The notes below the pieces were generated by a model. That model was not told the DNA's origin. It saw only the letters and a program-made list of their open reading frames with translations, and searched no databases. DNA of 13,215 nucleotides from an uncultured bacterium. GTDB taxonomy: Bacteria; Armatimonadota; Zipacnadia; Zipacnadales; Zipacnadaceae. Positions 7,733 through 13,215 of the stretch are shown here, in pieces (positions within the stretch are counted from its first letter, which is position 1; every line of letters starts with the position of its first letter). The position numbers were made by a program, and so were the translations under genes. The stretch is from contig CALFVE010000234.1 of NCBI GenBank assembly GCA_937928475.1, positions 1 to 13,215 on the forward strand, read 5' to 3'.

Positions 7733-9037
7733 ATGATCGTCCTGACCGGCCGGTTTCTGGCAACTTTGCGTCGGCTCTTCCGCCACTGGCCGCCCTTGGT
7801 ATTGGTGCTGGCAGCCACACTGCTGGCCCAGATGGCCTATGCCATGATCACCCCCACCTTGCCCTTGTTCCTGCGCAGCGGGCGGGTGACGGCGCCGGTC
7901 ATTGCCATCGGGTTCATCTTTGCGGCCTATGCAGTGACGGAGGCTCTGTTCAAGGCTCCCGCCGGGGCCGCGGGGGATAAGTGGGGCCGCAGCCGCGTCG
8001 CTATCCTCGGCTTATTGCTGGGCACTATCTCTCCGATCCTGATGACCGTGGCCGGGCGCTGGGAATTGTTCATCTTTTTGCGGGCCCTGGACGGTCTGGG
8101 GGTGGCATTGGTCTGGCCCACGATCATGGCGCTGATCGGAGAGAAAGTGCCGCCTGGGGACAAAGCATTGGCCATGTCCGCCTTCAACCTGCCTTATCTG
8201 GGCGGCATGGTGTTGGGCATGTCTGCCGGCTTGGAGATCGGCCACGTTACGGGCGACAATCGCTTTACCTTTTACACCAGCAGCGCATTGCTCTTGCTGG
8301 CGGCCCTCTGCGTAGTTGCTCTGGCTCTATGGGACCGGCGGCGCAGCGGCGGCAAGATTGGCCAGGCGGCAAGAGCAGCCTCTTCCGCAAGTGCAGAAAC
8401 CCCTGACTTGCTCAGTCGCGCTTGGTGGCATCGGGTGCAAGCCCTGCGTCGGCGGCGCGCTACCCTATTGCATATGCTGTGGATCTTCGTGCTGGTGCAA
8501 TTGGCGGCCAGTCTGCTGGTCCCGATTCTCACTCTCTACGCACGCGACTCTTTGGGGCTGACCCAGGCTGGGATGGTGCAACTCTTCATTGTCCCCGGCC
8601 TGGTGGCGGCGCTGCTGTCCATGCCGCTGGGACGCATGGCCGACCGCCTCGGGCGGGATCACGCCATTCGTGCCGGCTTGCTACTGGGTGCGCTGGGCTT
8701 CTTACTCACGCCGGCGGCCGGTGGCCATCGCTGGCTGGTGGTAGGCCTGATTACCGTGATGGGGGTAGCCTACGTGGTGGTGATGCCCGCCTGGATGGCG
8801 CTGACCAGCGAGTTGGCGCCCCCCCATCGCCAGGGACTGGCTCTGGGAGCCATGAACACGGCGCAAGGCGTAGGCTTTGTGGTCGCCTCGGTGATTGGCG
8901 CGGCCCTGTACGACTACGTGCACCCCGCGGCCCCGTTTCTGACCGGTGGAACAATCCTCTTGATCTGCGCCGGGCTTTGCGTCTTCCTAGTGAAAGCACC
9001 GGAACACTCTGCCGACGAGCCTCCCGCTTCGCAGTGA
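7733..9037 (+). CDS. Major facilitator superfamily transporter (12 TM, DHA/efflux-like)
   Basis: This encodes 434 aa from the ATG at 7733. An in-frame ATG at 7676 would overlap the preceding gene by 20 bp, lacks a ribosome binding site and adds a non-conserved tail, so the later start is preferred although its own site (GAAGG) is distant. The protein is almost wholly hydrophobic, with two six-helix halves joined by a basic, Ala/Ser-rich cytoplasmic loop (residues 200-245). MFS motif A occurs in both halves: GDKWGRSR at 81-88 and GRMADRLGRD at 300-309. Conserved Pro/Gly helices (LVWPTIMALIGE, VVMPAWMALTSEL) suit a proton-coupled drug or metabolite exporter. Substrate cannot be told from sequence. 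It follows the SDR gene by 37 bp on the same strand and is probably the third gene of the operon starting at 6378. Confidence 0.9.
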   Translation: MIVLTGRFLATLRRLFRHWPPLVLVLAATLLAQMAYAMITPTLPLFLRSGRVTAPVIAIGFIFAAYAVTEALFKAPAGAAGDKWGRSRVAILGLLLGTISPILMTVAGRWELFIFLRALDGLGVALVWPTIMALIGEKVPPGDKALAMSAFNLPYLGGMVLGMSAGLEIGHVTGDNRFTFYTSSALLLLAALCVVALALWDRRRSGGKIGQAARAASSASAETPDLLSRAWWHRVQALRRRRATLLHMLWIFVLVQLAASLLVPILTLYARDSLGLTQAGMVQLFIVPGLVAALLSMPLGRMADRLGRDHAIRAGLLLGALGFLLTPAAGGHRWLVVGLITVMGVAYVVVMPAWMALTSELAPPHRQGLALGAMNTAQGVGFVVASVIGAALYDYVHPAAPFLTGGTILLICAGLCVFLVKAPEHSADEPPASQ

Positions 9038-9090
9038 GGAGTTGCGCTCGCTCCTTTCGTCCTTACCTCGGGACCTGCGCGTCCGACTCC

Positions 9091-9108
9091 GCCCCAGGCG
9101 ACCGGGGC
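9091..9108 (+). other. Short GC-rich hairpin just upstream of the peroxiredoxin ribosome binding site
   Basis: GCCCC (9091-9095) pairs with GGGGC (9104-9108), and the inner GG/CC pairs around a bulged A, giving about 7 pairs with a CGA loop. It ends 4 nt before AAGGAG (9113-9118). No T-run follows, so it is not a terminator. It could influence translation or mRNA ends between the transporter and the peroxiredoxin, or be chance in GC-rich DNA. No clear promoter is visible in 9038-9126. Confidence 0.25.
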
Positions 9109-9126
9109 TCACAAGGAGAACTGCCT

Positions 9127-9612
9127 ATGCCTGCTCCCACTCCGCTACCCGTCGGCAAGAAAGCTCCTGCTTTCAGTCTTCCTGCCAGCACTGGCGGCAA
9201 GATCTCGCTGAAGGACTTCCAGGGGGAGAAGTTCGTCGTGCTCTACTTCTATCCGAAGGATATGACTCCCGGCTGTACCCAGGAGGCCTGCTCCTTCCGC
9301 GACCTGGAGCGCGAATTTGCCGAAGCCGGGGCCGTCATTCTGGGCGTCAGCCCCGACGATCTCGGCTCGCACGAGAAGTTCGTGGCCAAGCACCGCCTGA
9401 ACTTCCCGCTGCTCTACGACGCCGGGGGCAAAGTCGCCATTAAGTACGGTGCCTACGGCGAGAAGACCCGATACGGAAAGACCTACACCGGCAACTACCG
9501 CGTGACCTTCCTGATTGACAAGCAGGGCAAGATCGCGCGGGTCTGGCCGAAGGTAAACGTCGAGGGGCATGCCGACGAGGTCCTGCAGGCTATCCGCGAA
9601 TTATCCGCTTAG
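9127..9612 (+). CDS. bcp: Thioredoxin-dependent peroxiredoxin, Bcp/PrxQ type
   Basis: This encodes 161 aa, the normal length for the family. The ATG at 9127 is 8 nt after a strong AAGGAG. The frame stays open far upstream inside the transporter gene, but that extension is an antisense-like artefact of high GC. The peroxidatic site is P43-x3-T47-x2-C50 (YPKDMTPGCT). A second Cys at 55 (C-x4-C) is the resolving cysteine typical of atypical 2-Cys PrxQ/Bcp. The active-site Arg is probably that in NYRVTFLID. The enzyme reduces hydroperoxides in the cytoplasm using thioredoxin. It is 89 bp after the transporter and could be co-transcribed or have its own promoter. Its TAG (9610-9612) overlaps the TAA (9609-9611) of the convergent gene by 2 bases plus flanks. 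Confidence 0.96.
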   Translation: MPAPTPLPVGKKAPAFSLPASTGGKISLKDFQGEKFVVLYFYPKDMTPGCTQEACSFRDLEREFAEAGAVILGVSPDDLGSHEKFVAKHRLNFPLLYDAGGKVAIKYGAYGEKTRYGKTYTGNYRVTFLIDKQGKIARVWPKVNVEGHADEVLQAIRELSA

Positions 9613-10412
9613 CCCGCGGGCTGAGGCAGGCGCTCCAGCCCCCGTGGCTCGTAGCCCAGACCCAGCTCGTCGAAGAAGGCCATCAGCATCTGCAACTGGT
9701 AGGTTATGCGCTGCTCCAGCGGCAATTTGCGGCACGTCTCGATGCTCGTCGCCGGCACGCGGAGCCAGCGGTAGGCGCAGTAGGTGGGGCAGGTCTTGAA
9801 GGGTTTCACCAAGAGCAGGAACTTGTCGCGGTCGTGGGGGATGACCGGGTTGACGCGATCGAGGGCGCTTTGCATGAGAGCGTCGAGTTCGTGGAAATCG
9901 TAGGTCAGGGTCTGCCCGTAGTGCTCGGGGTTCTCGGCGTGGTAGCCGACCGACTCGTGCAGGGTGAGGAGAAAGTCCGGCTTACTCTGCTTAATCAGCG
10001 TCCAGATGCCGTAGGCCAGGCGTTCCATGAGGTCGCCGTCCGCCTTGCCGGGGAACAGCGCGTTCATGTTGCGGGGGTAGGCGCGCTCGCCGCGCTCGAT
10101 GGCCAGGCGGTGCGCTCGGGGCAGCACGACCAGTCGGCCTCTGAGAATTGTCCAACGCAGCAGTCGCTCCGCCGCCAGGTAGCCGGCCGGTTCGTCGCCG
10201 TGCATCCCCCCCAGGACGCAGACCGTCGGCCCGGGCTCGCGGCCGGTCTTGACGAAATAGGAGGTCGCGGCCGGGGTTGCGGGCATGACCTCGCCTTGCA
10301 CTACTTGCTCCGTGCTGTCCTCCTCCGCGCGAGCGGCCGGCATGCCGCCCAGCGAGGCGACAGCCGCGACGGCGGTCAGCATTAATCGGCCTCTGCTCCT
10401 TCTTCTCACCAT
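9609..10412 (-). CDS. Secreted M14-type/aspartoacylase-like zinc hydrolase
   Basis: This encodes 267 aa from the ATG at 10412, chosen because AAGGA lies 4 nt upstream and a good signal peptide follows (MVRRRSRGRL, hydrophobic stretch, cleavage after ARA near residue 29). A GTG at 10442 overlapping the previous stop would add ten residues and has no ribosome binding site. The mature part has the zinc signature of the M14 / succinylglutamate desuccinylase-aspartoacylase fold: His71-x2-Glu74 (GGMHGDEPAG), third ligand His152 in LTLHES, a substrate-binding-like YPRNMNALFPG segment at 112-122, and a candidate catalytic Glu225 in SIETC. All ligands are present, so it should be active in the periplasm or cell envelope. 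The substrate may be a peptide, such as a cell-wall peptide, or an N-acyl amino acid; sequence does not decide. It follows the deacylase gene by 26 bp on the same strand. Confidence 0.88.
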   Translation of the reverse strand: MVRRRSRGRLMLTAVAAVASLGGMPAARAEEDSTEQVVQGEVMPATPAATSYFVKTGREPGPTVCVLGGMHGDEPAGYLAAERLLRWTILRGRLVVLPRAHRLAIERGERAYPRNMNALFPGKADGDLMERLAYGIWTLIKQSKPDFLLTLHESVGYHAENPEHYGQTLTYDFHELDALMQSALDRVNPVIPHDRDKFLLLVKPFKTCPTYCAYRWLRVPATSIETCRKLPLEQRITYQLQMLMAFFDELGLGYEPRGLERLPQPAG

Positions 10413-10438
10413 GCGGTCCTTGCGGTGACTGGTACCCC

Positions 10439-10897
10439 TCACACCGTCGGCTCAGCGAAGCGCACCACGCGAGGCTTCTCCAATCGAGCGTAGTCTTCCC
10501 AGGAGAGGATCGCCACCTCTGTGTGGGTATCGGCCCGGATGGCGATCTTCTTCTGCTTGGCCAGGTGCTCGTCCACCAAGGTGCGCAGGCCGTAGCGGGA
10601 GCCGAAGGGCGGCGCTGCCCCCACGTCGCAGCCGGGGAAGAGTTCCTTCAGGTCGCGCTCCTGGGCCAGTTCCACCTCCTCGCCCAGCAGGTCGGAGACC
10701 TGGTCCAGGTCCACGCGGTACGAGGCCGGCAGAACCAGCATCACGTAGTCGTCCCGTGTCTTGACCACTACCGTCTTGGCGAACATGCTACCGGAAATAT
10801 GCTGGGCAGCGGCCTCCTCCTGGGCGGTGAAGTACTCCTCGTGGTGCTTGACCTCGAAGTCCACGCCCTGTTCGCTAAGGAAGTCGAGCGTGCGCAT
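10439..10897 (-). CDS. YbaK/aminoacyl-tRNA deacylase-like protein
   Basis: This encodes 152 aa. The ATG at 10897 is preferred over an in-frame start at 10951 because GGGAGGTG sits 7 nt upstream and the domain starts at once (MRTLDFLSEQGVDFEVKHHEEYFTA). The single domain matches the YbaK/ProRS-editing (INS) fold: the conserved lysine in FAKTVVVK (Lys41), the strand YVMLVLPAS, and the late loop GAAPPFG at 93-99. Such proteins hydrolyse mischarged tRNAs, for example Cys- or Ala-tRNA(Pro), in the cytoplasm as free-standing proofreading factors. Which mischarged tRNA is cleared cannot be read here. It is the first gene of a unit with the secreted hydrolase, and is divergent from the membrane protein gene at 11140. 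Confidence 0.9.
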   Translation of the reverse strand: MRTLDFLSEQGVDFEVKHHEEYFTAQEEAAAQHISGSMFAKTVVVKTRDDYVMLVLPASYRVDLDQVSDLLGEEVELAQERDLKELFPGCDVGAAPPFGSRYGLRTLVDEHLAKQKKIAIRADTHTEVAILSWEDYARLEKPRVVRFAEPTV

Positions 10898-11010
10898 GTC
10901 ATACACCTCCCTGCTTGGTAGGACGCACCAACCCTGGGCGGGTTCATTCACCCCTGCCTTGCTGCGCTAGCTTGTTCCACGGGCGTTGTGCTTTTCCTGC
11001 CCCCGAAGTG

Positions 11011-11027
11011 AAAAACCTCCGCAGAGG
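11011..11027 (-). terminator. Small UNCG-capped hairpin with T5, minus strand, upstream of the deacylase gene
   Basis: Minus strand reads CCTC-TGCG-GAGG-TTTTT. The loop with its closing pair is C(UGCG)G, a stable UNCG tetraloop, and a run of five T follows at once. The stem is only 4 bp, or 6 bp if a CC bulge is allowed (AACC-CC-TC with GAGGTT). It lies about 114 nt upstream of the deacylase start. It could stop antisense transcription from the right or act as a leader attenuator. No matching minus-strand promoter was recognised. The rest of 10898-11139 shows nothing clear. Confidence 0.4.
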
Positions 11028-11139
11028 GGTTCGGAAGCAGCAATCTCACCGCGGTCAGGCCTGTCCTCCCCACGGCCAGCCGCGCGCACAGGAGACCTGC
11101 GCTCCCACGCGGAATCATTCTCTGGTGCCTTTCCTTGCC

Positions 11140-13092
11140 ATGGATACGGCCCAGCCCGAGGCCATCCGCGCTCACGTCCTCCCCTCGCCGACCGCGCCGG
11201 TCACGGTGCGCTCGACCCTGCTGGCGCTGGCGCTGCTCCCCCTGGTGGTGCATCCGGTGACCATGGCCGAGATGTGGTATCACTCGGCCCAGCCCTCCTC
11301 GCTGTCCATCTTTGCCAACGTGGTCATGGCGCTCTTGGTGCTGGGCCTGCTCAATCTCGCCATGCAGCGCCTGCGGCCCCGCTGGGCTCTCAGCCGAGGA
11401 GAGTTGCTCACCGTTTTCGTCTTGCTGGCGGTCGCCCAGGGCATGGCCGGTCGCGATCAGGGCCAGAGCCTGATTGGGGTTCACACCCACGCCTACTGGT
11501 TCGCCTCGCCGGAGAACCGCTGGCTAGAGTTGTTCGGAGAGTACATACCGCGGGACCTGGTGGTCAGCGAGCCGGGCGCCCTCCGGCGCTTCTACGGAGG
11601 AGATTCCAGCCTGCTGCGCTCGGGGGATTTGCGCCTGTGGCTGCGCCCCTTCGGGTTCTGGTTTGTGGCCACCATGGCGGCCATGTGGGTGAGCCTGTGC
11701 CTGGTCTCCCTGCTGCGCCGGCGCTGGATCGAGCAGGAGAAACTCTCCTTCCCGCTGGCGCAGGCGCCCCTGCTCATGACCGATGAGCGGGTGCGACTAT
11801 ACAGCAATCGCGCCTTCTGGTGGGCCTTTGCTCTGGTGGGACTCTTCAACACGCTGCGCATCCTGCATTACTTTGTCCCCGCCTTCCCGGAGGTGCGCAA
11901 CGCGATCCCCATTTGGCTGTTCAATGCGCCCCGGCCCTGGAGCGGCATGGGCGCAGTTTGGTTCCAGTTCCGCCCCCACGTGATCGGCATGGCCTTCTAC
12001 ATGCCACTTGATCTCTCGCTGTCTGCCTGGTTTTTCTGGGCCGCGGCCAACGGCCAACTTCTCGTCCGCTCAGCCCTAGGCTATCCGCGGGTGGACCGCT
12101 TGAATCAGCAATCCGTCGCGGCCTGGATTGCGCTGGTGGCGGTAGCCCTCTGGCGCGCCTTGCCCCTCCTGCGCCACTACTGGGCCGTCGCCTTCGCCGG
12201 AGCACGCGACTCCCAGGAGCACGAAGAGCCGCTTCCCGCCCGCCAGGCCTATCTGGGGGTCATCTTCGGGGTCTTGTTCCTGGTCATTTTCATGAACTAC
12301 CTCGGCGTGACGCTGTGGATGGCGGCGTTCTTCTGGGTGATGTACTTCGTGCTGGTGCTGGCCGCGACCCGCATCCGCGCCGAGTTGGGCGCTCCCGCCA
12401 CCGAACTGGGGGGGACGCTCCCCGCCTGGATGCTCACCACCGCTCTGGGCACCGAAGCCGTGGGCGCCCGCAACCTCACGGTCATGATGTACTTCGACTG
12501 GCTCTCCGGCCCGCGTCCCCATCCTCAGCAGCACGCGATGGAAGCCTACAGACTGGCCCGGGAGGCCGGAGTTGTGCCTCGCGGCTTGCACTGGAGCATG
12601 CTGCTGTCCATCGCCGCTGGCTTTGTTTTTATCTACTGGTCCTCGGTGGCGATGTTCTATCACCGCGGCGCGGAGCACAACTCCTTCTCCGGCTATGTGA
12701 CCTATCCCCAACTCAGTTACCACGCGCCTAACACCATCGGCCTGGCTAACCAACTGCAGATGCCCAAGGGCACCAACTGGGGAGACATCGGGCACTTCGC
12801 GGCGGGGATGGCCCTGACCATCGGTCTCTATGCCCTGCGCCAGCGCTTCACCGGGTTCCCGCTGCACCCCATCGGCTTCGCCCTGGGCTGGTCCTGGACG
12901 CTGTTCACCAACTGGCTGTCTATCTTCCTGGGGTGGCTGCTCAAGGCGGTGATTTTGCACTACGGGGGCTATCGCGTGTACCAACGGGCCTTGCCCGTCT
13001 TCACCGGACTGCTAGTAGGCGACTTCGCTACTGGCTGGGGCTGGAACCTGGTCTGCCAGGCGCTGCAAATACCCATCAAGGGCTTCCCCTAG
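11140..13092 (+). CDS. Multi-spanning membrane protein, DUF6785/DUF6784-like family
   Basis: This encodes 650 aa from the ATG at 11140. The frame is open back to 10915, but that extension is Arg/Cys/Pro-rich and not membrane-like. No ribosome binding site is visible before the ATG (CCTTTCCTTGCC), so the start is the least certain of the window. The protein has many hydrophobic segments, beginning at residues 25-45, 56-76 and 88-105. Recognisable family patterns include AQGMAGRDQGQSLIG near 99-113, WIEQEKLSFPLAQ near 196-208, RPHVIGMAFYMPLDLSLS, RIRAELGAP, PHPQQHAMEAYRLA and FPLHPIGFALG. These resemble large uncharacterised membrane proteins common in Planctomycetota, Armatimonadota and similar phyla, and loosely recall oligopeptide-type transporters. 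Transport is inferred, not shown. The gene is monocistronic here. Confidence 0.85.
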   Translation: MDTAQPEAIRAHVLPSPTAPVTVRSTLLALALLPLVVHPVTMAEMWYHSAQPSSLSIFANVVMALLVLGLLNLAMQRLRPRWALSRGELLTVFVLLAVAQGMAGRDQGQSLIGVHTHAYWFASPENRWLELFGEYIPRDLVVSEPGALRRFYGGDSSLLRSGDLRLWLRPFGFWFVATMAAMWVSLCLVSLLRRRWIEQEKLSFPLAQAPLLMTDERVRLYSNRAFWWAFALVGLFNTLRILHYFVPAFPEVRNAIPIWLFNAPRPWSGMGAVWFQFRPHVIGMAFYMPLDLSLSAWFFWAAANGQLLVRSALGYPRVDRLNQQSVAAWIALVAVALWRALPLLRHYWAVAFAGARDSQEHEEPLPARQAYLGVIFGVLFLVIFMNYLGVTLWMAAFFWVMYFVLVLAATRIRAELGAPATELGGTLPAWMLTTALGTEAVGARNLTVMMYFDWLSGPRPHPQQHAMEAYRLAREAGVVPRGLHWSMLLSIAAGFVFIYWSSVAMFYHRGAEHNSFSGYVTYPQLSYHAPNTIGLANQLQMPKGTNWGDIGHFAAGMALTIGLYALRQRFTGFPLHPIGFALGWSWTLFTNWLSIFLGWLLKAVILHYGGYRVYQRALPVFTGLLVGDFATGWGWNLVCQALQIPIKGFP

Positions 13093-13135
13093 TTCCTGCC
13101 GATCGCGTCTTCGCCGCGGGGAAGCAACAGTGCCC

Positions 13136-13155
13136 GCCGGGAAGCCCCACCCGGC
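13136..13155. terminator. 6-bp GC hairpin between convergent stops (possible bidirectional end)
   Basis: GCCGGG (13136-13141) pairs perfectly with CCCGGC (13150-13155) around an 8-nt loop. It lies between the stop at 13090-13092 (+) and the TAG at 13155-13157 (-), touching the latter. No T-run follows on either strand, so termination would be of the non-canonical kind. Confidence 0.3.
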
Positions 13156-13215
13156 TACCGCTTGCGCTTCTTGGCGGAAACGAACTTCTTGGCTTCCTTC
13201 TTTCGCCGCGCCTTG
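13155..13215 (-). CDS. 3' end of a gene with a Lys/Arg-rich C-terminal tail (partial)
   Basis: Only the last 19 codons are visible, ending in TAG (plus strand CTA, 13155-13157): KARRKKEAKKFVSAKKRKR. Twelve of 19 residues are Lys or Arg. Such tails are typical of nucleic-acid-binding proteins, such as ribosomal proteins, RNA helicases or ribosome-assembly GTPases, but the family cannot be named from this stretch. It was chosen because the frame gives a strongly biased, protein-like composition and its stop falls right at the intergenic hairpin. The other minus-strand frames give less biased peptides. Confidence 0.5.
   Translation of the reverse strand, partial: KARRKKEAKKFVSAKKRKR

Noticed and set aside
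8422..9126. Upstream extension of the peroxiredoxin reading frame
   Set aside because: It runs through the transporter gene in another frame. The family length and AAGGAG before 9127 fix the start.
11040..11075. T-box-like ACCGCGG on the minus strand upstream of the deacylase, followed by a hairpin with T-run
   Set aside because: The essential UGGN that pairs with the tRNA acceptor end is absent (CCTG instead), and no specifier stem could be recognised.
12076..12984. 302-codon open frame antisense to the membrane protein gene, and similar long frames such as 953-1687 (-) and 3973-4848 (+)
   Set aside because: They lie wholly inside genes with clear protein families, have low-complexity Arg/Gly/His/Pro-rich translations and no recognisable domain; expected in GC-rich DNA.
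1..13215. CRISPR array, insertion sequence or replication origin
   Set aside because: No regularly spaced repeats, transposase motifs, terminal inverted repeats or DnaA-box clusters were seen.

Overview
The window is GC-rich bacterial chromosomal DNA in which 5 genes lie on the plus strand and 3 on the minus strand, with a tRNA and a gene cut off at each end (one per strand) among them. Several features fit Armatimonadota, Planctomycetota or a similar environmental lineage: large secreted proteins with a PHP-like fold, a DUF6785/DUF6784-type membrane protein, GTG starts and clear Shine-Dalgarno sites. This placement is tentative because no phylogenetic marker is present. There is no sign of a mobile element, CRISPR array or phage genes.

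Layout. (1) Positions 1-2443 (+) hold the 3' part of a large protein gene. It is paralogous to the full-length gene at 2839-6213 (-), and the two lie tail to tail. Between them is a tRNA-Asn(GTT) gene (2677-2751, -) with its own extended -10 promoter at 2798-2826. The complete paralog has a signal peptide, a glutamine-amidotransferase/ThuA-like domain and then a PHP-like domain. In both copies most of the PHP metal-binding histidines are replaced. (2) Positions 6343-9037 (+) form a probable operon behind a strong promoter (TTGACG, 17-bp spacer, TATACT): a stand-alone lipoyl plus E3-binding-domain protein, a FabG-type short-chain dehydrogenase overlapping it at GTGA, and a 12-helix MFS transporter. 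(3) Positions 9127-9612 (+) encode a PrxQ/Bcp peroxiredoxin, whose stop codon overlaps that of the convergent next gene. (4) Positions 9609-10897 (-) are a two-gene unit: a YbaK-type aminoacyl-tRNA deacylase followed by a secreted M14/aspartoacylase-like zinc hydrolase. (5) Positions 11140-13092 (+) encode a multi-spanning DUF6785/DUF6784-type membrane protein. (6) Positions 13155-13215 (-) carry only the Lys/Arg-rich C-terminal tail of a further gene.

Functional picture. Most of the window is ordinary housekeeping (tRNA, peroxiredoxin, tRNA proofreading). Two modules are less ordinary. One is the lipoyl/E3-binding protein with no acyltransferase domain, coupled to a dehydrogenase and an exporter. 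The other is the pair of secreted PHP-fold proteins that have probably lost metal-dependent catalysis. I could not show that either is a complete undescribed system, because the partner genes (E1, E3, and the region upstream of position 1) are outside the window.
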